Counted from the first letter of the stretch, positions 1 through 9,076 are shown. The stretch is DNA of 33,589 nt from Enterobacteriaceae bacterium (GCA_031253755.1 JAIRVT010000074.1:1-33589), one strand, 5' to 3'. The notes: generated from the sequence alone by a model not told the origin. Program-made: numbers and translations.

Positions 1-29
1 TATATCTCCCCGCTGTGCGGAGAGATATA
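1..29. repeat. Short palindromic hairpin, family copy A
   Basis: The arms TATATCTC (1-8) and GAGATATA (22-29) pair. CCGC (10-13) pairs with GCGG (17-20) around a TGT loop, with one mismatch. It lies 36 bases downstream of the crl stop codon. The copy at 6903-6931 has the same architecture and a similar right flank (TATAAGA followed by a TC-CGT block), and 10858-10882 is a third relative. There is no U-tract on either side inside the window, so I class it as a REP-like repeat that could also act as a 3' mRNA hairpin for crl. Confidence 0.65.
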
Positions 30-65
30 AGACCTCGCGTCTTCTTACCGATTGCAAATTGAAGT

Positions 66-464
66 TTATTGCGTATAAATCTGAGGAGTGACAGTATCGA
101 CAGACGGGAGCAGCGTGAGTTTAAGCGTATCAAAAGAATCAGACAGACGTTTGTGAAACGCATGTAATGTTGATTCAAGGCGTTGAAGATCAGCGGTTTT
201 TTTGATACTCGCTGGCTGCCATTCACCGTGCTTATCAAACAGGCCTATCTGGTAGTTATAAACAAATCCTTTTTCTTGCCGTTCCAACTCCATCCACCAT
301 CCCCAAAACTCCCGCTTTTCCGGTGCTATTTTTGCACTCACACAGACAGCCAGACAGTCAAAAAAGAAATAATCATTTTGGCATTTCAACTCACGGATAT
401 AAGGCCCTAATGCTGAAAAACGCTTTAACAACTTATTTCTGGAATAATTTGTAGGCAAAGTCAT
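66..464 (-). CDS. crl: Sigma factor-binding protein Crl
   Basis: The 132-residue product has the length of Crl (about 133). It contains the family core around WGWWMELER and the central aromatic segment DYFFFDCLAVCV. Crl binds sigma-S (RpoS) in the cytoplasm and helps it join core RNA polymerase, which raises stationary-phase transcription. The start at 464 has a good AAGGAG ribosome binding site 7 bases upstream. The gene sits downstream of frsA and gpt on the same strand, the E. coli arrangement gpt-frsA-crl. A hairpin follows at 1-29. No oddity seen. Confidence 0.95.
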   Translation of the reverse strand: MTLPTNYSRNKLLKRFSALGPYIRELKCQNDYFFFDCLAVCVSAKIAPEKREFWGWWMELERQEKGFVYNYQIGLFDKHGEWQPASIKKTADLQRLESTLHAFHKRLSDSFDTLKLTLLPSVDTVTPQIYTQ

Positions 465-537
465 ACAAAAGTCTCCTTGATAAACAGAGACACAGTTGTA
501 TCAAATGGTTAAAAAATATCAATAATTAAATTTCACT

Positions 538-1845
538 TTAATCAATTTTATCTTTCAGCCATACACTTGCTTCGTGTAACGCCTTACTGAAACCACTATA
601 AGCAGGGGTTGACGGAATTGCCAATAAAGCGCCATCCATTGATGATCGAGCAATAAGTTTTGAGTCTTCTCCGGGGCTGAAAATATCGTCTTTCCAATAC
701 ACGGAAAGCATAGGCACAGCACAACGGCGCCCCAGTAGCCCCTGATTTTTTAAAGAATAGCAACTCAGTTCTGAACGCAGTGCATCTTCATCAACATGGT
801 GAATTCCTAACCGACTGGCCACGATATCTTTATACATGGACGGAATTTTCTGCTGCAATTTTTCATCATGCAGTAGCCCATGAACTACCGGGCTGACCAC
901 CGCAACACCTTTCATAAGATGGGGTTCCAGATAAGCCAGACGGATAGCGATATTGGCACCGAAGCGAAAACCGAAAATACCCACTCTGGTGTGATCAATC
1001 CACGGAATCGTGTCCAATTGTTGCAACACTTGTTGATGAAGAGAACACGTATCCTGCGTCAATGTAAATCCGGCAGAATAGCCCACCGAAGGCATATCCA
1101 CCGTGAGCATCGCAACACCCATTGGCGAAAAATGTTCGCGGAACAGCCGCCAAAAATCGCTTTGCAGGCTATCAAGGCTGGCACAAACTAATATTGTCGG
1201 ACACGGTTCTTGGACAACAGCAGGAATATGCAGTAATCCCGTCACGCTTTTGCCGCCTTCTAACTTAAATTTCAGTTTTTTCAGTTGATAATCAGAATGA
1301 TGTGCGGCATTTTCATAGGCTTTATTCGCCAAGATAACGGCTTGATCGGCCAGTACATCACCACGCAGATGTGGATACGCGGCAATATTGTATAACATCG
1401 CTGCTTTTAGCCAGCATTTGTTGATTTCCTCTGCTTTTTCAGAGGGGTCTACAGATATTTTTTCAGTATGTAGCGCTTTTTGCTGCCAGTGCATCGCCTG
1501 TTGCGACCACTCGTATGCCCAATTTCCTTTGCGATAACCAATAACCGTATCCAATAAATGCTCATGGCTGCGCTCAGCATCAGTGACGGCAATCCTGCTG
1601 AGCACATCCTGAATTTCCAACGGATTGATACCTTTCCAGATCCAGCCAAGCCAGTTAATTATGCGATACCACCGCTCTGGTTGCTCTCCACGGAAAGTGT
1701 GGGTATTGGCGTGAGTCGATTTATTAACATCCATCGATTTATTAACATCAGCCGATGAAGGCAAAATATATTTTACCAGTGTGGAGGTTTCCTGCTGTAT
1801 CAGCTGGGGTGTAAACAGTGATTCTGAAAGGTTCGGTTTAGTCAT
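538..1845 (-). CDS. frsA: FrsA, alpha/beta-hydrolase (fermentation-respiration switch protein)
   Basis: The 435-residue alpha/beta hydrolase aligns by eye over its length with E. coli FrsA (414 residues). Conserved stretches include DTVIGYRKGNWAYEW near residue 100, the nucleophile-elbow-like GIFGFRFGAN and the late LLGRRCAVPMLS. In E. coli FrsA binds the dephosphorylated phosphotransferase protein EIIA-Glc and shifts the balance of respiration and fermentation. It is also annotated as an esterase, and a decarboxylase activity has been disputed. Much of the extra length lies near residues 32-50, where a six-residue unit (DVNKSM/DVNKST) is duplicated in tandem. No strong Shine-Dalgarno is visible before the ATG at 1845, but the N-terminus MTKPNLSESLF matches the family. 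It lies between gpt and crl as in E. coli. Confidence 0.93.
   Translation of the reverse strand: MTKPNLSESLFTPQLIQQETSTLVKYILPSSADVNKSMDVNKSTHANTHTFRGEQPERWYRIINWLGWIWKGINPLEIQDVLSRIAVTDAERSHEHLLDTVIGYRKGNWAYEWSQQAMHWQQKALHTEKISVDPSEKAEEINKCWLKAAMLYNIAAYPHLRGDVLADQAVILANKAYENAAHHSDYQLKKLKFKLEGGKSVTGLLHIPAVVQEPCPTILVCASLDSLQSDFWRLFREHFSPMGVAMLTVDMPSVGYSAGFTLTQDTCSLHQQVLQQLDTIPWIDHTRVGIFGFRFGANIAIRLAYLEPHLMKGVAVVSPVVHGLLHDEKLQQKIPSMYKDIVASRLGIHHVDEDALRSELSCYSLKNQGLLGRRCAVPMLSVYWKDDIFSPGEDSKLIARSSMDGALLAIPSTPAYSGFSKALHEASVWLKDKID
1717..1749 (-). repeat. In-frame 18-bp tandem duplication inside frsA
   Basis: The 15-mer CGATTTATTAACATC occurs at 1717-1731 and again at 1735-1749, a period of 18 bases. 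It encodes two consecutive DVNKS(M/T) units. The region corresponds to a poorly conserved linker in E. coli FrsA, and this protein is about 20 residues longer. Confidence 0.9.
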
Positions 1846-1896
1846 GGCAAAAGAAATTTTTTACAGCTTATTGTCGATAAGAATATCGAATGAATG

Positions 1897-1948
1897 ATAC
1901 CGTCGTCTTTCAGGCTGCCTCTTTGTTGGCTTTGCTCGCTTGCCCCAG
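1897..1948 (+). repeat. Partial copy of the TATACCC-type intergenic repeat (copy a)
   Basis: The interval between frsA and gpt contains CGTCTTTCAGGCTGCCTC followed by TTTGTTGGCT and CTCGCTTGCCCCAG. This is nearly identical to the left half of the full element at 23409-23617. The following bases to about 1978 may be further degenerate repeat. No gene is visible between 1846 and 2051. Confidence 0.85.
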
Positions 1949-2051
1949 AAACATAGGCAACTATGTCGCTGGGGTGGCTTGGATGAATCAATATGATCGA
2001 CACAAGTAATGCAATACAACCAAGGGGTAACCTGAAAAATGGTGGGCGTGT

Positions 2052-2510
2052 TTACTGATCACAAATAGGCGGAACAAAAGTTACCCCCATATCCCACGGC
2101 TGTTCAATCCATGTGTCTTGCGGAATATCAATCACATAATCATCCACTAACGGACGACCGGCAGGTTTGGCAAAAATCGTGACAAAATGCGCTTTGGGAT
2201 ACATATCACGAATCACCTGCGCCGTTCCTCCGGTATCAACCAAGTCATCAATAACGATAAAACCTTCACCATCGCCTTCCGCTTTTTTCAGCACCTTTAA
2301 TTCACGCTGGTTATCATGGTCGTAACTGGAAATACAGACGGTATCAACATGGCGGATCCCCAGTTCACGAGCCAGCAATGCACCGGGCACAAGCCCGCCG
2401 CGACTTACAGCTATAATGCCTTTCCACTGCTCGACAGGAAGTAAACGTTGTGCCAGTTTACGTGCATGTATTTGCAACATATCCCACGTTACAACATATT
2501 TTTCGCTCAT
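2052..2510 (-). CDS. gpt: Xanthine-guanine phosphoribosyltransferase
   Basis: The 152-residue product has the same length as E. coli Gpt. It joins xanthine, guanine or hypoxanthine to PRPP to make the nucleotide in purine salvage, and acts at the inner face of the membrane. The PRPP-binding loop [14 protein letters not shown] lies at residues 84-97 with the adjacent acidic pair D88-D89. SRGGLVPGA near 36-44 is the other conserved loop. The gene is divergent from pepD across a 287-base spacer, the same neighbours as in the E. coli pepD-gpt-frsA-crl stretch. Confidence 0.97.
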   Translation of the reverse strand: MSEKYVVTWDMLQIHARKLAQRLLPVEQWKGIIAVSRGGLVPGALLARELGIRHVDTVCISSYDHDNQRELKVLKKAEGDGEGFIVIDDLVDTGGTAQVIRDMYPKAHFVTIFAKPAGRPLVDDYVIDIPQDTWIEQPWDMGVTFVPPICDQ

Positions 2511-2797
2511 AAAATTTGATCCTGGAAACTAAAGAATATTTCAGAAGAGGCTATTTCTACAAAAAGTTTGCGGAATAAAGGTTGCGCGAGATTATAGTGA
2601 GTTGGACGAGTAAAGACCAGTAAAAACAAGGAATGGACTTATCCTGACTGCACATTACTCACCAGAAGATGGTATTCTCAGGCATAACCATAACATAGGC
2701 TCTGGGTATGGGCAGCTCCAGCTTCTATATGTCAAACATTGCATTATGTTAAACATTCCATTTCCATTTTTTAAGATGCTATTACAGGAGATCCGTT

Positions 2798-4258
2798 GTG
2801 TCTGAATTATCAACTTTGTCCCCGCAACCATTGTGGGATATTTTTGCTCAAATCTGCGCTATTCCACACCCCTCTTATCACGAGGAAGAGCTTGCCTCTC
2901 ATGTCGTGGATTGGGCTAAAAATAAAGATTTCCATGTCGAACGCGATGCAACAGGCAACATTCTGATTAGAAAACCAGCGACAAAAGGCATGGAAAACCG
3001 CAAGACGGTTGTACTTCAAGCTCACCTTGATATGGTTCCTCAGAAAAACAATGATACACAGCACGATTTCGCGAAAGATCCTATCCGGCCTTACATTGAT
3101 GGTGATTGGGTAACCGCTGAAGGTACAACGCTGGGGGCAGACAATGGTATTGGCATGGCTTCTGCTTTGGCGGTGCTGGCGGATGAATCTGTCAAACACG
3201 GCCCACTGGAAGTGTTACTGACAATGACCGAAGAAGCCGGTATGGACGGTGCTTTCGGCCTTCAGCCCAATTGGTTACAGGCTGATATTCTGCTCAATAC
3301 CGACTCAGAAGAAGAAGGTGAAATCTATATGGGATGTGCCGGTGGTATTGATTACGTTTCAACAATATCACTCTCCCGCGAACCGCTGCCTGCAAATTAT
3401 CAGACACTGCAACTGACCCTGAAAGGCTTAAAAGGCGGTCATTCTGGTGCTGATATCCATTTAGGTTTAAGTAACGCGAACAAATTGCTGGCTCGTTTCC
3501 TTGCAGCCCATGCTGATGAATTGAATCTGAAATTGATTCATTTACAGGGAGGCACGCTGCGCAATGCCATTCCCCGTGAAGGAGTCGCCGTTATTGCGGT
3601 CCCCGCTGCACAGCTGGAAAGACTGTATCAATTAAAAGATGACTATCTGGAGATACTGGCAAACGAATATGCTGCCATTGAAGCCAATCTGACTCTGTTA
3701 TTAGATGAAACGGTTGCTTCCTCACAGCCATTGGCCACTGATTGCCAATCACGTTTTATCGCCATGCTCAACACCATGCCTAACGGTGTTATCCGCATGA
3801 GTGATGTCGCGGAAGGTGTGGTAGAAACATCCCTGAATGTGGGCGTTGTTAACATGGATGAAGGTAAAGTCGAAATTGTCTGCCTGATACGTTCATTGAT
3901 CGAAAGTGGTAAGGATTATGTCGTGGAAATGCTGAACTCTCTGGCAAAACTGTCCGGTGCAAAAGCTGTTGCAAGCGGTAACTATCCCGGCTGGCAGCCC
4001 GATGCGAATTCTCCGGTCATGCATTTAGTTCGTGAAACTTATCACCAATTATTTGCCAGCACACCAAACATTATGGTGATCCATGCTGGTCTGGAATGTG
4101 GGTTATTTAAAAAACCGTATCCTGATATGGACATGGTTTCCATCGGCCCAACTATTCGTGGTGCTCACTCTCCTGATGAAAGGGTTCACATTAAAAGCGT
4201 CGGACAATACTGGCAATTGCTGACGGCCATTCTGAAAGCAATCCCGGAAAAAGAGTAA
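2798..4258 (+). CDS. pepD: Cytosol nonspecific dipeptidase (aminoacyl-histidine dipeptidase, PepD)
   Basis: The 486-residue product is an M20-family metallopeptidase close to E. coli PepD (485). It hydrolyses a wide range of dipeptides, including carnosine-like Xaa-His, in the cytoplasm. Visible metal ligands and catalytic residues are H76 and D78 in LQAHLDMV, D115 in GADNGIGMA, the E145-E146 pair in TMTEEAG and D169 in NTDSEEEG, with a late histidine in IRGAHSPDE. The start is a GTG at 2798 with ACAGGAG 7 bases upstream; E. coli pepD also starts with GTG. A hairpin follows at 4267-4286. Confidence 0.96.
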   Translation: MSELSTLSPQPLWDIFAQICAIPHPSYHEEELASHVVDWAKNKDFHVERDATGNILIRKPATKGMENRKTVVLQAHLDMVPQKNNDTQHDFAKDPIRPYIDGDWVTAEGTTLGADNGIGMASALAVLADESVKHGPLEVLLTMTEEAGMDGAFGLQPNWLQADILLNTDSEEEGEIYMGCAGGIDYVSTISLSREPLPANYQTLQLTLKGLKGGHSGADIHLGLSNANKLLARFLAAHADELNLKLIHLQGGTLRNAIPREGVAVIAVPAAQLERLYQLKDDYLEILANEYAAIEANLTLLLDETVASSQPLATDCQSRFIAMLNTMPNGVIRMSDVAEGVVETSLNVGVVNMDEGKVEIVCLIRSLIESGKDYVVEMLNSLAKLSGAKAVASGNYPGWQPDANSPVMHLVRETYHQLFASTPNIMVIHAGLECGLFKKPYPDMDMVSIGPTIRGAHSPDERVHIKSVGQYWQLLTAILKAIPEKE

Positions 4259-4266
4259 TGCGCCCT

Positions 4267-4286
4267 CCCCTGCTGACGGGCAGGGG
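4267..4286 (+). terminator. Candidate terminator after pepD
   Basis: CCCCTGC (4267-4273) and GCAGGGG (4280-4286) form a 7-bp GC-rich stem with a 6-base loop just after the pepD stop. The following AAAATTCTTT is only a weak U-tract. It sits between the convergent pepD and dinB and may serve pepD. Confidence 0.55.
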
Positions 4287-4321
4287 AAAATTCTTTCATA
4301 AGATTTCATAAAGCAATAACA

Positions 4322-5377
4322 TCACCACTCCAACAACAACTGCCGTTCCAGTTGCGGATTCTGTAATGTGACGTGCAATCCAACCAACCGGACACCCCGG
4401 CCTTCACGGCGGGTTTCCCAGGTTTGTTTGGCAATTCTGATCAAATCTTGTTTATCCAGAAGTGGATGAACATGTTCCTGTGTCGTCAATTGAAAATCAT
4501 CAAATTTTAATTTGATCCCCTGACGGGCAATCCGCAAATCAGGTTTAACCTTTCCTAACCGTCTTTCAAGTTCGGGATAAAGCTGTTCGATTAACTCAAC
4601 ACAATCATGCCAATCATGAATATCCTGTGGCAGTGTTTTTTCCACACCGACAGATTTACGCAAGCGATCCGTCTGGACTGGGCGATCATCTATACCGTGA
4701 CAACGCTGCCACAATACAAAACCAAATTTCCCCAGTTTTTTAATTAAATCCAGCTCGTCATGACCTTGCACATCAGCACAGGTTTCTAAACCCATTTCTG
4801 ACAAACGTTTAGCTGTCACTTTTCCCACGCCGGGAATTTTTTGCAATAACAAGGAGTTCACGAATTCATCTACTTGCATGGGAGAAATCACGTATTGACC
4901 ATCAGGTTTATTGATATCCGATGCGATTTTTGCCAAAAATTTAACCGGAGCAACCCCTGCCGAAGCGGTGAGTTGTAGCTCATCAAAAATAACCTGACGA
5001 ATCTCTTTCGCAATCAACGTTGCTGAGCCAGAGCAATGTAGACAATCCGTCACATCCAGATAGGCTTCATCCAGAGAAAGCGGTTCAACCCATTCGGTAT
5101 AGCGGGAAAAAATCTGGCGGATATGCTGGGAAACTTCTTTATAGTGAGCCATGCGCCCTGAAATTACCTTGAGCTGCGGGCAAAGTTTTAAGGCCATTGA
5201 GGTAGACATTGCGCTATGTACGCCAAAACGGCGGGCAGGATAATTTGCTGTGCTGATAACGCCACGTCTGTCAGCGCTGCCGCCAACCGCTATCGGAATA
5301 TCACGGAGTGACGGATTATCCCGCATTTCAATCGCAGCAAAAAAGCAGTCCATATCAATATGAATGATTTTGCGCAT
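4322..5377 (-). CDS. dinB: DNA polymerase IV (Y-family translesion polymerase)
   Basis: DinB copies past damaged bases and is part of the SOS response. Starting at the ATG at 5377 gives 351 residues, the E. coli length, and the family N-terminus MRKIIHIDMDCFFAAIE. That start is preceded by GGAGAG at good spacing, whereas the longer reading to 5434 runs into the LexA site. The catalytic acids D8 and, in SLDEAYLD, D103 and E104 are all present. A helix-hairpin-helix follows (KIPGVGKVTAKRL), then the little-finger domain. The C-terminal QLLLEW has the form of a beta-clamp binding motif. The yafNOP genes that follow dinB in E. coli are absent. Confidence 0.97.
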   Translation of the reverse strand: MRKIIHIDMDCFFAAIEMRDNPSLRDIPIAVGGSADRRGVISTANYPARRFGVHSAMSTSMALKLCPQLKVISGRMAHYKEVSQHIRQIFSRYTEWVEPLSLDEAYLDVTDCLHCSGSATLIAKEIRQVIFDELQLTASAGVAPVKFLAKIASDINKPDGQYVISPMQVDEFVNSLLLQKIPGVGKVTAKRLSEMGLETCADVQGHDELDLIKKLGKFGFVLWQRCHGIDDRPVQTDRLRKSVGVEKTLPQDIHDWHDCVELIEQLYPELERRLGKVKPDLRIARQGIKLKFDDFQLTTQEHVHPLLDKQDLIRIAKQTWETRREGRGVRLVGLHVTLQNPQLERQLLLEW

Positions 5378-5411
5378 GTCAATCTCTCCACACTCTCCCC
5401 CATAACAACAT

Positions 5412-5431
5412 TGCTGTATAAATATACAGAT
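5412..5431 (-). promoter_or_regulatory. LexA operator (SOS box) of dinB
   Basis: The core CTGTATAAATATACAG (5414-5429) fits CTG-N10-CAG with the AT-rich alternating centre typical of LexA boxes. It starts about 35 bases upstream of the dinB ATG, so LexA bound here would cover the promoter. A TATACA -10-like hexamer on the minus strand overlaps the box. Confidence 0.92.
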
Positions 5432-5581
5432 CAAAATCAGAATATGCTACTTTTTATTATCCCATTACCGCAGAAATGCCTCTAATTTTATAAAATAGAG
5501 ATCAATCAAAAGTTGTTATTTACTTTCATCGGAATGAAAAATAGACTGCAATTTTGCGCAATGAATATGCGAACATATTTA

Positions 5582-5594
5582 ATCAATGATTGAT
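5582..5594. promoter_or_regulatory. Small palindrome upstream of the MFS gene
   Basis: ATCAAT and ATTGAT are perfect inverted arms around one G, about 55 bases before the start of the MFS gene. It could be a regulator site; I cannot assign a protein. Right next to it (5591-5614) is a degenerate match to the left end of the TATACCC-type repeat (CCCCTTCGCCTTTCAGGGC). Confidence 0.3.
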
Positions 5595-5647
5595 ATCCCC
5601 TTCGCCTTTCAGGGCTTTATTTTAAGTTGACTCCCAAAAGGAAAATC

Positions 5648-6898
5648 ATGAGTAATAACCGTTCTTTTTATTTTTATCAGATATCGGATATCTTGTTTAC
5701 ATCATCGACCAAAGCATTCGGTATGTTATTTTCTTGGTGGATGATTGAAATACTCAAACTGGAATTGAAATTGGGTTGGTTTATATTTTTCTGTTGGTTA
5801 TTCCAAATTTTATTCTTAATTAAATTCGGTGAAGTAGGCGATAGAATCAATAAAAGAAGCGTAGTACTTTATTGTGCGGCCCCTTCTTTTATTCTTTTTA
5901 TTATATCTAATATTGTTGATAATAATTTTTATTTGGCGTTAGGAATAATATATATCACAACATCGAGTTTAGCCGCTATTATTCAACCCATAGGAACAAG
6001 TATCATTCCTGAAATAATGGATAAAAGTAAATTAGAACAGGCATTCAAATACAGAGGACTGGTTAATTCCATAAATACTATGCTAGGCCCGGCAATATCC
6101 GGTTTAATTATTCATTATTTAAATATCAATGGCGCTTTAGTTTTTATTTCTGTTATTTCATTACTTCCGTTAATTGGTTTCTATTTTATAAAAACCAAAC
6201 AAAACAACCTAATAGAAAAAACGCCTAATCGTGGTCAAAATAGCATTAGAATAATCACCAAAAACCCAACAGAAATAAGATTATCGCTGGTTGCTGCTTT
6301 TTTTAATTTTGCCCTTACGCCATTAATTATCTATATATTACCTATCATCATTTTAAATCAGTTTAAACTGAGCGCACTGCATGTCGGCATAGCCGAAACA
6401 ACTTTCGGGTTAGGTATGATGCTGGGCAGTATTTTTATTATTAATCAGATAAACAAAGTATTATGCAAAGCGCATACGGCCTTTGTTGCGGCATTAGTTA
6501 TGGCGCTCTGTATAGCCGGTATATCTCAGGCAACATCTTTCTTTGCATTATGTAGTTATATGCTGTTTTGTGGTGTCGGTTTGGTTATTTACAATATCAA
6601 TACAACCTCTATCCGCTGCCTTGCTACGCCGGAAAATTATCGTAATTCAATGGAATCTAAATTTGTTGCTATTTGTATGGCTTCTATTCCACTGGGAATG
6701 CTGACAGCAACTTATATTATCAAAATCTATGATATAAAAATTTTATTATTAGGCTTTTCTTTCTTAATGGGATTAATATCATTATTGATTTTAACCTCAC
6801 CGAAATATATAGAAATATCAAAAATGCCAGAAAATCAATTAATGGGTTATTATGAAAAAATCTACCCAGAAGCATATTCTAATTCAATTTCAAAATGA
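5648..6898 (+). CDS. MFS transporter, probable drug or metabolite exporter
   Basis: The 416-residue membrane protein has about 12 hydrophobic segments and the loop FGEVGDRINKRSVV near residues 62-75, which fits the MFS loop 2-3 signature (G-x-x-x-D-R-x-x-R/K-R). This resembles the MFS_3/EntS-like branch of exporters; the substrate is unknown. I start at the ATG at 5648 because AAGGA lies 7 bases upstream. An earlier TTG at 5627 would add 7 residues without a better site. The gene is strikingly AT-rich, with runs of ATT, TTA and AAT codons unlike pepD or bet, and stands alone between dinB and betT. I infer horizontal transfer. A hairpin follows 4 bases after the stop. Confidence 0.85.
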   Translation: MSNNRSFYFYQISDILFTSSTKAFGMLFSWWMIEILKLELKLGWFIFFCWLFQILFLIKFGEVGDRINKRSVVLYCAAPSFILFIISNIVDNNFYLALGIIYITTSSLAAIIQPIGTSIIPEIMDKSKLEQAFKYRGLVNSINTMLGPAISGLIIHYLNINGALVFISVISLLPLIGFYFIKTKQNNLIEKTPNRGQNSIRIITKNPTEIRLSLVAAFFNFALTPLIIYILPIIILNQFKLSALHVGIAETTFGLGMMLGSIFIINQINKVLCKAHTAFVAALVMALCIAGISQATSFFALCSYMLFCGVGLVIYNINTTSIRCLATPENYRNSMESKFVAICMASIPLGMLTATYIIKIYDIKILLLGFSFLMGLISLLILTSPKYIEISKMPENQLMGYYEKIYPEAYSNSISK

Positions 6899-6902
6899 GG
6901 AT

Positions 6903-6931
6903 TATATTTCCCCGCCGAGCGGGGAAATATA
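6903..6931. repeat. Short palindromic hairpin, family copy B (possible bidirectional terminator)
   Basis: Perfect 13-bp arms TATATTTCCCCGC (6903-6915) and GCGGGGAAATATA (6919-6931) enclose a CGA loop. It lies between the convergent MFS gene and betT, 4 bases after one stop and 57 bases after the other. It has the same design as 1-29 and 10858-10882, and its right flank resembles that of 1-29. Confidence 0.75.
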
Positions 6932-6988
6932 AGATTTCACGTTATATTACGAATTAAATCTGATTGACCATTGCGGTTTATTCATTAT

Positions 6989-9076
6989 TCACACTCCGCT
7001 TGGAAAAATTAAAGTTTGTCCGGGTGACTCACGGTTCAAATGAATAAAATTCAGATGCTTTTCATATTGATCAAGAATATCACTGATAATTTGTTCTTTG
7101 GTATATCCCATTAAATCATTGCCCTGTGTTCCTTCCATCAGAAAAGTTTCCAACCTGAAATAGTGCGACTTACCCAATTTGGCCCTGTAGGTAAACCCCG
7201 GAACAGAATAACGTTGTGGCCAAATTTGATAAATGAAATTTTGTTCATCACCTAAATCAACGATCAATTCCAACGGATTTAATCGTTTATCTTCTTCCTG
7301 TGGTACGGTATTAGATGACAATGTATTGAGTGGCACGGTATTAAACGATAACGTATTAAGCTGTACTTTTGCGCCACGTAATTCCAGTTCTTTAGCGACT
7401 TCCTGCATCGCAGGGCGGCACACTATATCTATCATGCGCTGGGTACTTTTCGTTCCCGGAAAATTCATCATACGGCTCAGGCGTTGTTTCCAATTCAGGG
7501 AACCATTGTCATGCAGCAACGTTGGTGATGTGTTCTGCAATGCACTGGCCTTGCGGAAATCTTCCACCCGTAACGATTTGTATAATCCCGCCATGATAAA
7601 AAAGATCACAAAACTAAAAGGCAATCCCATAATAACTGTCATATTTTGCAAAGCAGAAATGCCATCTGTCATCAATATACCCAATGTCAGCACGCCTATC
7701 GTTACTGACCAGAATATCCTCAGCCAGTTTGGTGCATCATTATTAATATCCGCAAGGTTGGAGGTGAAATTCCCCAAAACCAGCGATCCTGAATCAGCGG
7801 ACGTGACATAAAACAATAATCCCGTGATCGTGGCGACAGAAGCGCTAAAGGTAAATGCCGGATAAAGTGCCAGCAAATTATAAAAACCTTGCTCTGGATG
7901 CGTTAATACGGTTTCAGCAAGTTGCCGGTTGCCATGAAAAATTTCATACAGGGCGCTGTTACCAAAGACAGATAACCAAATCAGGGTAAAAACGAACGGG
8001 ATCACCAGCGTTCCCATCACAAACTGGCGAATAGTTCGGCCACGGGAAATACGGGCCAGAAATAATCCAACAAACGGCGACCAGGCAACCCACCATGCCC
8101 AGAAAAACAGTGTCCAGCTATTCATCCATTCCGTCGGACGCTCGAATGCAAAGCTATTGAGTGTCATGCCCATAAATCGGCTGATGTAATCGCCAACATT
8201 TTGCACCAGCCCATTGAGTAAAAATTCAGTATCTCCCACAAACAGAATGAAAATAACCAAACCCAGTGCCAGCAGCACATTTAATTCGGACAAAAATCGA
8301 ATACCTTTATTGACACCAGAAGTCACCGAGATTGTTGCCACAATAACCGATAACAGGATTAACCCGCCCTGAACACCGATACCTTGTGGCAAATCAAAAA
8401 GCACTTTCAGTCCATAATTTAGCTGCACAACACCGATCCCCAGCGTTGTGGCAATACCGAAAATCGTGCCGATGACAGCGGCAATATCCACGGTATGGCC
8501 GATTGCACCTTTAATACGGTTGCCAAAAATAGGGTAAAGCGCAGAGCGGATAGTCAGCGGCAGGTTATAACGATAACTGAAATAACCCAGTGCAATGCCA
8601 ATCAACGCGTACATAGACCAGCCCGTCAGGCCATAGTGGAATAGTGTCCACACCATCGCCTGACGGGCTGCTTCAATGGTTTCACCTTCACCGGTTGGCG
8701 GGCGCATATATTGTGTAACCGGTTCAGCGACCGAGAAAAACATCAAATCAATCCCTATTCCGGCCGCAAACAGCATCGCAGCCCAACTCAGCAGGCTAAA
8801 TTCAGGTTTGGATTGCTCTGGACCTAATTTAATCGAGCCAAAACGGGAAGCCGCAACAAAAATGACAAAAACAATATAAAGCGTTGCCGCAAGCAAATAA
8901 TACCAACCAAATGTTTTGGATACCCAATTCAGGGTATTTTTTATCCCGATACTGGTGGCATCCGTGAAGAAAAAAGTGCAGAGGGAAAAAACGATAATCA
9001 ATGCTGATGAGGTAAAAAAAACGACAGAGTTCAGTGTATCCTTCTGAAGATTTTTCGGACTGTCTGGGGTATTCAT
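6989..9076 (-). CDS. betT: High-affinity choline transporter, BCCT family
   Basis: The 695-residue protein is slightly longer than E. coli BetT (677). It imports choline with protons across the inner membrane to feed glycine-betaine synthesis under osmotic stress. About 12 membrane helices are visible, with the BCCT tryptophan-rich core WTLFFWAWWVAWSPFVGLF and the earlier TGWSMYALIGI segment. It ends in a long cytoplasmic C-terminal domain, which in BetT senses osmolarity. That tail contains a 10-residue tandem duplication (LNTLS[F/S]NTVP). The ATG at 9076 has a TAGGAA site 6 bases upstream. It is divergent from betB, as betT is from betIBA in E. coli. Confidence 0.95.
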   Translation of the reverse strand: MNTPDSPKNLQKDTLNSVVFFTSSALIIVFSLCTFFFTDATSIGIKNTLNWVSKTFGWYYLLAATLYIVFVIFVAASRFGSIKLGPEQSKPEFSLLSWAAMLFAAGIGIDLMFFSVAEPVTQYMRPPTGEGETIEAARQAMVWTLFHYGLTGWSMYALIGIALGYFSYRYNLPLTIRSALYPIFGNRIKGAIGHTVDIAAVIGTIFGIATTLGIGVVQLNYGLKVLFDLPQGIGVQGGLILLSVIVATISVTSGVNKGIRFLSELNVLLALGLVIFILFVGDTEFLLNGLVQNVGDYISRFMGMTLNSFAFERPTEWMNSWTLFFWAWWVAWSPFVGLFLARISRGRTIRQFVMGTLVIPFVFTLIWLSVFGNSALYEIFHGNRQLAETVLTHPEQGFYNLLALYPAFTFSASVATITGLLFYVTSADSGSLVLGNFTSNLADINNDAPNWLRIFWSVTIGVLTLGILMTDGISALQNMTVIMGLPFSFVIFFIMAGLYKSLRVEDFRKASALQNTSPTLLHDNGSLNWKQRLSRMMNFPGTKSTQRMIDIVCRPAMQEVAKELELRGAKVQLNTLSFNTVPLNTLSSNTVPQEEDKRLNPLELIVDLGDEQNFIYQIWPQRYSVPGFTYRAKLGKSHYFRLETFLMEGTQGNDLMGYTKEQIISDILDQYEKHLNFIHLNRESPGQTLIFPSGV
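7305..7364 (-). repeat. In-frame 30-bp tandem duplication inside betT
   Basis: Units 7305-7334 and 7335-7364 both begin ACGGTATTA and agree at most positions. They encode two copies of LNTLS(F/S)NTVP in the cytoplasmic C-terminal tail. The unit is itself internally repetitive (LNT/FNT/SNT), and the duplication is imperfect, so it is not very recent. Confidence 0.88.

Noticed and set aside
7233-7811. 192-codon plus-strand frame inside betT
   Set aside because: Antisense shadow of the conserved choline transporter with no family motif.
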